Source: Sva-07 sp963717385 | GTDB lineage: Bacteria; Actinomycetota; Acidimicrobiia; Acidimicrobiales; Ilumatobacteraceae | Reading direction: 5' to 3' | Length of the DNA stretch: 64,000 bases | Assembly: GCA_963717385.1 (NCBI GenBank) | Contig: CAVQWE010000003.1 | Span: forward strand, 62,001-126,000 | Shown: positions 46,179-52,793 of the stretch, in pieces | Layout: each line of letters opens with the position of its first letter | Numbering within the stretch: position 1 is the first letter of the stretch | Position numbers and translations under genes: made by a program | The notes under the pieces: generated by a model | The model's database searches: none | What the model saw: the letters and a program-made list of their open reading frames with translations, nothing else | Told to the model about the DNA's origin: nothing

Positions 46179-47009
46179 ATGGGAGACCGGTCCGACGTCG
46201 CTGCCCATTACTCGTCGGGCACGCTGCTCGCCGCCATCGAAGCCGGTGTGGCGGCGATGGGGCTGACGCCTGACACGGTGTCGGCCGACGACCTCGGACC
46301 GGTCGATGAGTTCCACGTCGGCGGGCGCCCGGCCACCGCTGAGCTGATCGCGCATCTCGGTGCAACGTCAGACAGCAGGCTGCTCGACGTCGGCTGCGGC
46401 ATCGGCGGCACCGCCCGCTTCATCGCTTCGACGACCGGTGCTCATGTCACTGGCATCGATTTGACCCCGGAGTACATCGACGTGGCCCGAACCCTGAGCG
46501 GTTGGACGTCGCTCGATGGCTTGGTCGACTTCGAGGTGGCCAGCGCGCTCGACATGCCGTTCGACGACGGGTCGTTCGACGGTGCAACGCAACTGCATGT
46601 GGGCATGAACATCGCTGACAAGTCGGCGCTCTTTCGCGAGATCTCTCGGGTGCTCAAGCCTGGTGCTCAGTTCGCGCTGTACGACATCATGGAGATGTCC
46701 GACGGCGAGATCACCTTCCCGGTGCCGTGGGCGAGCGACGCGTCGAGCAGCTTCGTTGCCGACCTCCCTACGTATCGGCGAGACCTGGAAGCGGCCGGAT
46801 TCGAGGTGTTGGCCGAACGCAACCGCGGAGCGTTCGCCGCGGAGTTCTTCACCGCGATGCGCGAACGCACAGCCAGTGCCGGCGGTCCGCCCCCGCTCGG
46901 CCTCCACGTGATCATGGGCCCGCACGCGTCGACGAAGGTTGCCAACATGATCGCCGCGATCACGGCCGGCACCCTGGCCCCCGTCGAACTGATCTGTCAA
47001 CGACCCTGA
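46179..47009 (+). CDS. SAM-dependent methyltransferase (UbiE/sarcosine-dimethylglycine type)
   Basis: 276-residue class I methyltransferase. Motif I is DVGCGIGGTARF near residue 70, motif II is VTGIDLTPEYIDVA, and ALDMPFDDGSFDGA is the acidic motif III region. The N-terminal VAAHYSSGTLLAAIEAG and later FREISRVLKPGAQFALYDI match small-molecule methyltransferases of the gamma-tocopherol/SDMT type. The stop codon (47007-47009) is followed by a GGTGTC-T-GACACC palindrome. Natural product or osmolyte methylation is possible, with no direct evidence. Confidence 0.83.
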   Translation: MGDRSDVAAHYSSGTLLAAIEAGVAAMGLTPDTVSADDLGPVDEFHVGGRPATAELIAHLGATSDSRLLDVGCGIGGTARFIASTTGAHVTGIDLTPEYIDVARTLSGWTSLDGLVDFEVASALDMPFDDGSFDGATQLHVGMNIADKSALFREISRVLKPGAQFALYDIMEMSDGEITFPVPWASDASSSFVADLPTYRRDLEAAGFEVLAERNRGAFAAEFFTAMRERTASAGGPPPLGLHVIMGPHASTKVANMIAAITAGTLAPVELICQRP

Positions 47010-47018
47010 TGTAACGAT

Positions 47019-47033
47019 TGGTGTCTGACACCA
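47019..47033. repeat. TGGTGTC-T-GACACCA palindrome
   Basis: Perfect 15-base palindrome located 9 bases after the methyltransferase stop. Its sequence is the complement of the centre of the element at 47696-47712. A weaker extension gives TGTAACGAT on the left and AAGTAACA on the right. Likely terminator of the cupin-methyltransferase unit. Confidence 0.65.
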
Positions 47034-47043
47034 CAAGTAACAC

Positions 47044-47223
47044 TCAGCTTTGGAGGTCGAGGGTGTCGGCGACCGCCATCACTTCGGCGATCAGCTCGTC
47101 GAGGGTGTCGGTGCATTGCCCGGCCGAGTGGCCAGCGACGTCACTCGGCGGGCACCGTGCGATGTGCTGGTCGCGCAGAAGTGCGGTGGGACCGTCGAGG
47201 TGCTGGGCATGACATGATGGCAA
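47044..47223 (-). CDS. Possible small hypothetical protein
   Basis: No family recognised. The frame gives about 59 residues from a TTG at 47223, and a frameshifted ATG nearby is also possible. The C-terminal sequence TLDELIAEVMAVADTLDLQS looks like a genuine amphipathic helix. The middle has three Cys and several His (CHAQH, HIARC, GQC) compatible with metal binding. It is divergent from the UspA gene. It could equally be an unexpressed frame. Confidence 0.3.
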   Translation of the reverse strand: MPSCHAQHLDGPTALLRDQHIARCPPSDVAGHSAGQCTDTLDELIAEVMAVADTLDLQS

Positions 47224-47267
47224 CGGCGCTGACAGGTTGCCGGAAACCGATCGGAAGGGAATGAGCA

Positions 47268-47685
47268 ATGAATGACGTCGTCGTGGGCATCGACCATTCG
47301 GAGACCGCCGCACGCGCTGCCGCCGTCGCCGCCGAGATGGCTCAGGCGCTCGGTGTCAACCTTCACCTGGTCACCTGTGCCGACAAGTCGAAGTCGGTCA
47401 GCCTCAAGGTGGGCAGTGACCAGTTCCACGGCGACTGGTTGACCGAGGCCGACCAGTTCCTGAAAGACGCCGCCCGCGGTCTCCCCTGCGACCAGATCAC
47501 GCACGCCGTCGGTTCGGGCGATCCAGCGAACTTCTTGTGTGACGAGGCCCGCCGGCTCGGTGCGAAGACACTCGTCGTCGGAAATCGCCGTGTTCAGGGC
47601 ATGTCGCGAGTGCTGGGATCGGTCGCCGGCGACGTGTTCAAGACACGCCGACTGCGACGTGCTGATCGTGAACACCACCAGCTGA
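47268..47685 (+). CDS. Universal stress protein UspA-family (one frameshift)
   Basis: Nucleotide-binding stress protein of about 138 residues. The ATG at 47268 follows a GGAAGGGA ribosome site and opens with VVVGIDHSETAARAA, the Asp and Ser of the Usp fold. The ATP-binding G-2x-G-9x-G(S/T) signature appears as GNRRVQGMSRVLGSVAGDV. One apparent extra A near 47643 shifts the frame before the standard end HADCDVLIVNT, with the stop at 47685. A palindrome follows 10 bases later. No operon partner is evident. Confidence 0.83.
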
Positions 47686-47695
47686 CGGGTTCTTC

Positions 47696-47712
47696 GTGGT
47701 GTCAGACACCAC
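47696..47712. repeat. GTGGTGTC-A-GACACCAC palindrome
   Basis: Perfect 17-base palindrome centred at 47704, between the convergent UspA and NUDIX genes. It is the longest perfect copy of the GGTGTC-N-GACACC core in the window and is probably a bidirectional terminator. Confidence 0.7.
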
Positions 47713-48212
47713 ATGACGTTCACACGCCGGTGTCGATTGGGGTGGCTGGGGGACCGTTCGGTGATCAGCGAGCGCAGATGCCGTCCGAGGCCTCGGGGCG
47801 AGAACCACTGCCGGTCACTCGTCGCCTGGTCGATGTCGTCGAGGTGCCACCAACGCAGTTCGTGCAACCGTTCAGCCCGCAGCTGTTCCCAACTCAACGC
47901 CGGCGCCGGCTCGAAGCGTTCCGTCGCCTCGACCATGTAGTACCGATCACGCTGGCCATCCCACTGCCCGTCCAGGTGCGGAGTGATGTGCTCGCGATCC
48001 CAGACGTGGGCGCCGACGACGGGATCGTGCAGCCCGACCTCTTCGATCAGTTCGCGATGCAGCGCCTCGAGATGGGTTTCGCCAGGGTCGAGGCCGCCGC
48101 CCGGCAGCGACCACACCGTGGCGTCGGGGAACTCGAACCGCACCAGCAAGATGTGCTGGTCGGGGGTGACGAGCAGGGCGCGAACTGCCTGTCGGATACG
48201 GAGTTCGGTCAT
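47700..48212 (-). CDS. NUDIX hydrolase (3' end uncertain)
   Basis: NUDIX-fold pyrophosphohydrolase. The ATG at 48212 begins MTELRIRQAVRALLV. The NUDIX box is GGGLDPGE followed by HRELIEEVGL, with all catalytic Glu and Arg residues. The domain ends near SLITERSP, about residue 158. The uninterrupted frame runs on through the palindrome at 47696-47712 and antisense to UspA as far as 47091, which is implausible. A one-base shift just upstream of the palindrome would stop translation at a TGA within it, so I give the 3' boundary there. The substrate is unknown. The DUF3039 gene starts upstream on the same strand. Confidence 0.78.
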
Positions 48213-48222
48213 CGAGTCGCCA

Positions 48223-48525
48223 TCAGTCGTCGGGTGTGTCGCGCAGGCCATCGTTGAAGGCCTTGTACATCCCGTAGACGCTCTTGCACTTCTCGCACAC
48301 CGGTAGCTGCTTCGGATCACGCGACGGCACCCACACGAATCCGCACAGCGCTTCGATCGGCGTGCCCATGATTCGGGCCTCCAACACGACGGCCGCAGCG
48401 TTCTCGCCCTTCTTGGTCTTGACGATGTGCGCCGATGTCGGCTCGCCGGTCTCGGTGGTCTCGTCGGTGTCGAGGTCGACGCGCTCGACGGGCATCGTTT
48501 CGAGGTCGGTCATGGTGTCAGTCAA
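48223..48525 (-). CDS. DUF3039 protein (actinobacterial, zinc-ribbon-like)
   Basis: 100-residue conserved actinobacterial protein of unknown function. After an acidic N-terminal tail (about 25 residues) it has HIVKTKKGENAAAVV, then EALCGFVWVPSRDPKQLPVCEKCKSVY. Two or three cysteines there form a likely zinc knuckle (Cys near residue 61, and CEKC near residue 77). A second in-frame ATG (MTDLETM) five codons on could be the start. It lies 11 bases upstream of the NUDIX gene in the same direction. The family is a useful lineage marker for Actinobacteria. Confidence 0.85.
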   Translation of the reverse strand: MTDTMTDLETMPVERVDLDTDETTETGEPTSAHIVKTKKGENAAAVVLEARIMGTPIEALCGFVWVPSRDPKQLPVCEKCKSVYGMYKAFNDGLRDTPDD

Positions 48526-48548
48526 ACAGATCCGGTAGGGTTCGAGTC

Positions 48549-48680
48549 GTGCTCATCGCCGTCATTGCCATTGTCGCTGCAGTAGCAGCAGCAGGCGCAC
48601 TGGTGGCTGCACGCGGCCCCGCACCCGTACTCATTCCGGTACGGGTCAGGCGGGGGACACGAGCTCAGCGCCAGCGCTGA
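48549..48680 (+). CDS. Possible small membrane peptide
   Basis: A GTG at 48549 starts a 43-residue frame with a strongly hydrophobic helix (VLIAVIAIVAAVAAAGALVAA) followed by a basic tail rich in Arg. Positive-inside topology would place the C terminus in the cytoplasm. A perfect hairpin (48663-48682) covers the stop codon, as a terminator would. No homologue is recognised. It is divergent from DUF3039 and could be a real small protein or chance. Confidence 0.35.
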   Translation: MLIAVIAIVAAVAAAGALVAARGPAPVLIPVRVRRGTRAQRQR

Positions 48681-48682
48681 GC
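48663..48682. terminator. GCTCAGCG-CCAG-CGCTGAGC hairpin
   Basis: Perfect 8-base stem with a 4-base loop. It overlaps the stop of the small membrane frame and lies 140 bases before the malic enzyme start. There is no U-tract. It may end a short transcript or form part of the malic enzyme leader. Confidence 0.5.
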
Positions 48683-48821
48683 ATTCGTCGAACTCGCCCG
48701 ACCAGCCGGAAACCGGCGGCGGGCACGCTGTCGGTCTTCGGGACACCACACCCCCGATTCACTCAAGGACCGAACATGACCAGCATCTCTGAATCCAGCC
48801 ACGATCCCCGACGGCGTCGAC

Positions 48822-50003
48822 ATGACCGACCCGTACGCCGACGATCCGGCCTTCGCACTGCACCAGGGCGGCAAGCTCGTGATTGCTTCACGCGTGCCGA
48901 TCGACGGCCCCGAGGACCTCGCGCTCGCCTACACCCCAGGCGTCGGCCGCGTGTCGCAGGCAATCGCCGACGAACCCGACCGCGTGTGGTCGCTGACCGG
49001 TCGTTCGAACGCCGTCGCGGTGCTCTCGAACGGCACTGCTGTGCTCGGCCTCGGCGACATCGGTCCTGAAGCGGCGATGCCGGTGATGGAAGGCAAGGCC
49101 GTGTTGTTCAAGCAGTTCGGCGGCGTCGACGCCTACCCGGTGTGCGTGAACGCCCGCACGGTCGACGAGATGGTGGCGATCGGCAAGGCGATCGCCCCGA
49201 CGTTCGGCGGTATCAACCTCGAGGACATCAAGGCCCCCGAGTGCTTCGAGATCGAACGTCAGCTGCAGGAGGCCCTCGACATTCCGGTGTTCCACGACGA
49301 CCAGCACGGCACGGCGATCGTGGCGCTCGCGGCACTGATCAACGCAGCGCAGGTGGTGGGCAAGCGCGTCGAGGAACTCACGGTGGTCATCGTCGGAACC
49401 GGTGCCGCTGGTGTGGCGGTGGCCGAACTGCTGCACGACGCACGGGTCGGCCAGGACGGCACGGGCGACATCATCGGTGTCGACAGCACCGGCATCTTGC
49501 ACCGCGAACGCGAAAACCTCACACCGACCAAGCAGTGGTTCGTCGAGAACGGCAACTGTGCCGACCGCCGCGGCGGCGTCCGTGAGGCTCTGCAGGGCGC
49601 CGACGTGCTGCTCGGGCTGTCCGGCCCCGGCATCATCGAGCCCGAATGGCTCGCCGAGATGGCCGACGACGCGATCGTGTTCGCCATGGCGAACCCGACC
49701 CCCGAGGTGATGCCCGAGCTGATGCCCGACAACGTGTCGGTGATCGCCACGGGCCGCAGCGACTACCCGAACCAGATCAACAACGTGCTCGCCTTCCCCG
49801 GCGTGTTCCGCGGCCTCCTCGACGTGCAGGCCACCCGCTGCACCATCGAGATCAAGCGGGCCGCCGCCGATGCATTGGCCGCTCTCGTGAGCGATCCGGT
49901 CGCCGAGCGCATCATCCCGGGCGCCTTCGAGTCAGGCGTTGCCGATGCCGTCGCCGACGCCGTTCGGGCAATGGCCAAGCAGCAGGGCTACGTTCGCAGC
50001 TGA
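48822..50003 (+). CDS. NAD(P)-dependent malic enzyme
   Basis: Oxidatively decarboxylates malate to pyruvate, linking the TCA cycle to the pyruvate pool used by AceE. The 393-residue product is the short bacterial form without the phosphotransacetylase domain. The catalytic Tyr region is AYTPGVGRVS, the general-base Lys is in the EGKAVLFKQFGGVDA segment, metal ligands lie in NLEDIKAPECF and FHDDQHGTA, and the Rossmann loop is GTGAAGVAVAEL. An upstream ATG at 48776 in another frame, with a plausible ribosome site, could be the true start if one base is extra before 48822. Cofactor preference is not clear. Confidence 0.92.
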   Translation: MTDPYADDPAFALHQGGKLVIASRVPIDGPEDLALAYTPGVGRVSQAIADEPDRVWSLTGRSNAVAVLSNGTAVLGLGDIGPEAAMPVMEGKAVLFKQFGGVDAYPVCVNARTVDEMVAIGKAIAPTFGGINLEDIKAPECFEIERQLQEALDIPVFHDDQHGTAIVALAALINAAQVVGKRVEELTVVIVGTGAAGVAVAELLHDARVGQDGTGDIIGVDSTGILHRERENLTPTKQWFVENGNCADRRGGVREALQGADVLLGLSGPGIIEPEWLAEMADDAIVFAMANPTPEVMPELMPDNVSVIATGRSDYPNQINNVLAFPGVFRGLLDVQATRCTIEIKRAAADALAALVSDPVAERIIPGAFESGVADAVADAVRAMAKQQGYVRS

Positions 50004-50024
50004 TCGATCGGGCAGGGTAGGTGG

Positions 50025-51299
50025 ATGGCCAGGTTCGAGCGCTCCTTCGCGTCGCTCCAGAACCTCGACTACCGCAAACTCTGGTGGGCGGGAACGTTCT
50101 CGTTCATGTCGGTGCAGATGCAGTTCCTGCTGCGCGGCGTGCTGGCCTGGGATCTCACCGAACGTGAGGGGGCACTCGGGCTGGTCTACCTCTGCTTCGG
50201 CATCGCCCTGCTGATCGCCACCCCGCTCGGTGGTGTCGCTGCGGATCGCCTGCCCAAACGGCGCGTGCTCATCGTGAGCCAGGGCGCGATCCTGGCCGCC
50301 GCCGCAGGAATGGGTGTGGTGGTCCTCACCGACACGGTGCAGTTCTGGATGCTGCTGGTGGCTGCGATCACCCAGGGCATCGCGTTCGGGTTCCTCGGGC
50401 CCACGAGGGTCGCGTTCACCTCTGAGATCGTCGGCCGCGATCAGCTCGGCAACGCCATCACGCTGTCGCTGCTGAGCATGAACGGCACCCGGGTGATCGC
50501 CCCGGCGTTCGCTGGCGCACTCGCGGGTATTGCGTTCATCGGTATCGGCGGGGCGTATGTGGTGTCGGCGGCGTTCTCGCTGTTGTCGTTCGTGCTGCTC
50601 CTGCGATGCCCGCCGGGCTCGGCTGCACGGTCGACGTCGAAAGCGAGCCCGTTCGCCGAGATCGTCGACGGTGTCCGCTACGTGGCCGCCCGCCCCCATC
50701 TCCGCCGACTCGTGCTGAGTTCGTTCGTGATCATCATGTTCGGCTTCAACTACGTCGCCTTCATCCCAGCGCTGATCAAGGGTGAGTTCGATCTGGGCGA
50801 CGGGTGGGTCGGCATCATCATGTCGGCCAGCTCGATCGGGGCGGTGGCGGTGGCTGTGCCGCTCGCCAGCCGAGCCGATGGCGCCGGAGTGTGGAAGCTG
50901 ATGGTCGCGTCTGGTCTGTTGTTCGGTGTCGGGGTGATCGCGCTCGGTCTGTCGCCGGTCTTCGGTGTCGGCGTGCTCGTGGTGGTGTTCATCGGGGCCG
51001 GCACCACCGGCTACCAGTCGCTGTCGAACTCGATCGCACTGAACATGACCGGAGATACCCACCAAGGTCGGGTGCAGTCGCTGATGATGCTCAGCTTCGC
51101 CGGCTTCGGCATCGCCGCTGCACCGCTCGGTCTGTTGGCAGAGGCGATCGGACTCCGGCCGGCGATCGTGGTGATGGGAGCGGTCACCCTCGCCACGGCG
51201 ATCGGTTACGGCATCCTCGAACGCAACGTCCAGGACGAGATCGAAGGCGGTGTGCCACTCGACGAGATCGCTGCGGTGGCCGAGGCTGCTTCGACCTGA
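50025..51299 (+). CDS. MFS transporter (MFS_3/EntS-like)
   Basis: Inner-membrane major facilitator protein of 424 residues with 12 predicted helices in two halves. The loop 2-3 signature appears as GGVAADRLPKRRVL. A second-half equivalent is weaker (ASRADGAGVWK). The family resembles enterobactin/multidrug exporters of the MFS_3 type (DYRKLWWAGTFSFMS opening), so proton-driven export of a small molecule is the reasonable guess. It starts 21 bases after the malic enzyme stop and may be co-transcribed with it. A hairpin follows the stop. The frame is intact. Confidence 0.85.
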   Translation: MARFERSFASLQNLDYRKLWWAGTFSFMSVQMQFLLRGVLAWDLTEREGALGLVYLCFGIALLIATPLGGVAADRLPKRRVLIVSQGAILAAAAGMGVVVLTDTVQFWMLLVAAITQGIAFGFLGPTRVAFTSEIVGRDQLGNAITLSLLSMNGTRVIAPAFAGALAGIAFIGIGGAYVVSAAFSLLSFVLLLRCPPGSAARSTSKASPFAEIVDGVRYVAARPHLRRLVLSSFVIIMFGFNYVAFIPALIKGEFDLGDGWVGIIMSASSIGAVAVAVPLASRADGAGVWKLMVASGLLFGVGVIALGLSPVFGVGVLVVVFIGAGTTGYQSLSNSIALNMTGDTHQGRVQSLMMLSFAGFGIAAAPLGLLAEAIGLRPAIVVMGAVTLATAIGYGILERNVQDEIEGGVPLDEIAAVAEAAST

Positions 51300-51317
51300 A
51301 TCACCAAAATGTCCCTG

Positions 51318-51342
51318 GATCCTGACGCTCAGCGAAAGGATC
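51318..51342. terminator. Hairpin between convergent MFS and HD-domain genes
   Basis: GATCCT (51318-51323) pairs with AGGATC (51337-51342) around a loop containing TGACGCTCAGCG. The same 12-base sequence forms the inner part of the terminator at 36121-36159. It lies between the convergent stops at 51299 and 51353. Confidence 0.6.
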
Positions 51343-51352
51343 GAGGATCATT

Positions 51353-51985
51353 TCAGGTGTTGAGTTCGGCAAGTTCGGCGGTGAGGTTGGCTCGGGCTCG
51401 GGCCTCCCAGCGATCACGTCCGGCCGCGGTCCGGTAGATGGCCGAACGATCGAGGAATCCCTCGAGCACTGCTGCGCGCCCCACTCGCCACTCGTCATCG
51501 TCGACGTGGCGATACTCGGAGCGCACACCAGCGACGTAGGCCGAGTAGCCCGCTGGTTCGGCACCCAGGATCGCCAGATCGGCGTCGAGGAGGACGGCGG
51601 TGTCGCCATGCGCCTCACCTGCAGCGGGAGCGTTGTGTTCGGTCGCTTCGATCAGCAACCCGACTCGCTCGACCGCGTCCTCGTTCCAGCCGATTGCCGC
51701 CAGATCTCGCCGAGCGAGCCTGGCGCTCGCACGCTCGTTCGCCGGATAGGCCGCCTCGTAGACGGCGTCGTGGTAGAACGCGGCGGCGATCACTTCGTCG
51801 AGGTGCTCGACCCGTTCGGTCTCTGCGAGCTCGCCGACGTGGCGGATCACCCAGGCAACATGCGTGGCGGTGTGGTATCGCCGATGCTTCTCGCGGTGGC
51901 GGGCGAGGACGCGGTCCAGCAGTGCCAGGTCGGTGGTGACGTGTTGCTGCCAGGCGACCTCCAGCTCGAGGTCTCGTTCGCTCAT
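51353..51985 (-). CDS. HD-domain metal-dependent phosphohydrolase-like protein
   Basis: 210-residue helical protein of the HD superfamily often annotated as a predicted metal-dependent HD phosphohydrolase. The metal site is visible as RRYHTATHVAWV (His near residue 38), AAFYHDAVY (the His-Asp doublet, residues 70-71), and a later DADLAILG Asp. The N-terminal LLDRVLARHREKHR is characteristic of this actinobacterial and proteobacterial subgroup. The ATG at 51985 is preferred over longer frames. It is divergent from the DUF4031 gene. The nucleotide or phosphoester substrate is unknown. Confidence 0.83.
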   Translation of the reverse strand: MSERDLELEVAWQQHVTTDLALLDRVLARHREKHRRYHTATHVAWVIRHVGELAETERVEHLDEVIAAAFYHDAVYEAAYPANERASARLARRDLAAIGWNEDAVERVGLLIEATEHNAPAAGEAHGDTAVLLDADLAILGAEPAGYSAYVAGVRSEYRHVDDDEWRVGRAAVLEGFLDRSAIYRTAAGRDRWEARARANLTAELAELNT

Positions 51986-52022
51986 CGCGCCAGTGTGCCA
52001 GCGGTCGTGGCAGGGTGGCGAG

Positions 52023-52340
52023 GTGACGATCCTGATCGACGAGGCCCGCTGGTGGTGGCGGGGCAAGAAGTGGTGTCACCTCGTGAGCGACACCTCCTAC
52101 GACGAACTCCACGAGTTCGCCGATCGCACCGGCATCCCACGGCGGGGTTTCCAGGGAGATCACTACGACATCCCTGAGGAGTATCGAGGCGAACTGATCG
52201 AGGCCGGGGCTGTACACGTCGAGAGCCGTGAGCTGGTCCGGCGCCTCCGGGGAGCCGGACTCCGCCTGAGCCCGGCAGAACGTCGCGCCCAGATCGACAG
52301 CGTTCAGGCCGGCGAGGAACGAGTGCGTCGGTGCCGATGA
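52023..52340 (+). CDS. DUF4031 protein
   Basis: 105-residue protein of the actinobacterial DUF4031 family. The N-terminal VTILIDEARWWWRGKKWCHLVSD and the following DELHEFADRTGIPRRGFQGDHYDIP are typical, and the short ORF length fits the family. His and Asp residues in the GDHYD segment are conserved and might bind metal, but no function is known. GTG start at 52023, 37 bases from the divergent HD gene. The frame is intact. Confidence 0.8.
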   Translation: MTILIDEARWWWRGKKWCHLVSDTSYDELHEFADRTGIPRRGFQGDHYDIPEEYRGELIEAGAVHVESRELVRRLRGAGLRLSPAERRAQIDSVQAGEERVRRCR

Positions 52341-52412
52341 CACAATTGGGGTTCGGTGTCTCGGCGGTAACCGATGAGAGCAGCGTTCCAATCAGGTCGT
52401 AACCTCGAACCC

Positions 52413-52793
52413 ATGGCCGCTGTCGCAACCATCTTCCACAATGCGCATTGAAACTCGTCGGTCAATGCCGTGCGCATTGCAGAGGAGCTCGGCGTCGAGG
52501 TCGAGGTCGTGCTCTACATCAAGACACCACCAGACGCCGACACATTGCGTTCGATCATTGCCAAGCTCGAAGACGAGCCGACAGCGCTGGTTCGGCGCGA
52601 CAGCATGTGGAAGAAGCTCGGCCTCACCGACGCCGACGCCGCAACCGACGACCAGATCGTTGCGTTGCTCGTGAAGCACAAGCAACTGCTCCAGCGACCG
52701 GTCGTGGTGACCGCCGATACGGCGATCATCGGCCGTCCGAAAGACCGTGTGACCGAACTGCTTGCGCCGTTCGCTGGGAATGATGCCGGCTGA
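52413..52793 (+). CDS. ArsC/Spx-family protein, probable selenoprotein (UGA at catalytic Cys)
   Basis: Arsenate-reductase-family thioredoxin-fold protein of 126 codons. The ATG at 52413 gives AAVATIFHNAH, the first strand of ArsC, followed by TGA at 52449-52451 (codon 13) and then, in the same frame, NSSVNAVRIAEELG and a normal ArsC body. The YHNPxC catalytic Cys of ArsC falls exactly at the UGA. Downstream RRDSMWKKLGL, TDDQIVALLVKH and QRPVVVTADTAIIGRP match the family to the end. A hairpin starts 11 nt after the UGA. Selenocysteine insertion is the simplest explanation. The downstream ABC gene starts directly after the stop. Otherwise it would be annotated as a truncated 108-residue frame from GTG 52470. 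Confidence 0.8.
52463..52479 (+). promoter_or_regulatory. Candidate bacterial SECIS hairpin in the ArsC-family gene
   Basis: CAATGC (52463-52468) pairs with GCATTG (52474-52479) around the loop CGTGC, which contains the GU dinucleotide usual in SelB-binding loops. The loop lies 17 nt after the UGA. The same arms also form a 12-base palindrome CAATGCGCATTG at 52439-52450 that ends at the UGA, so alternative pairing is possible. Confidence 0.5.
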
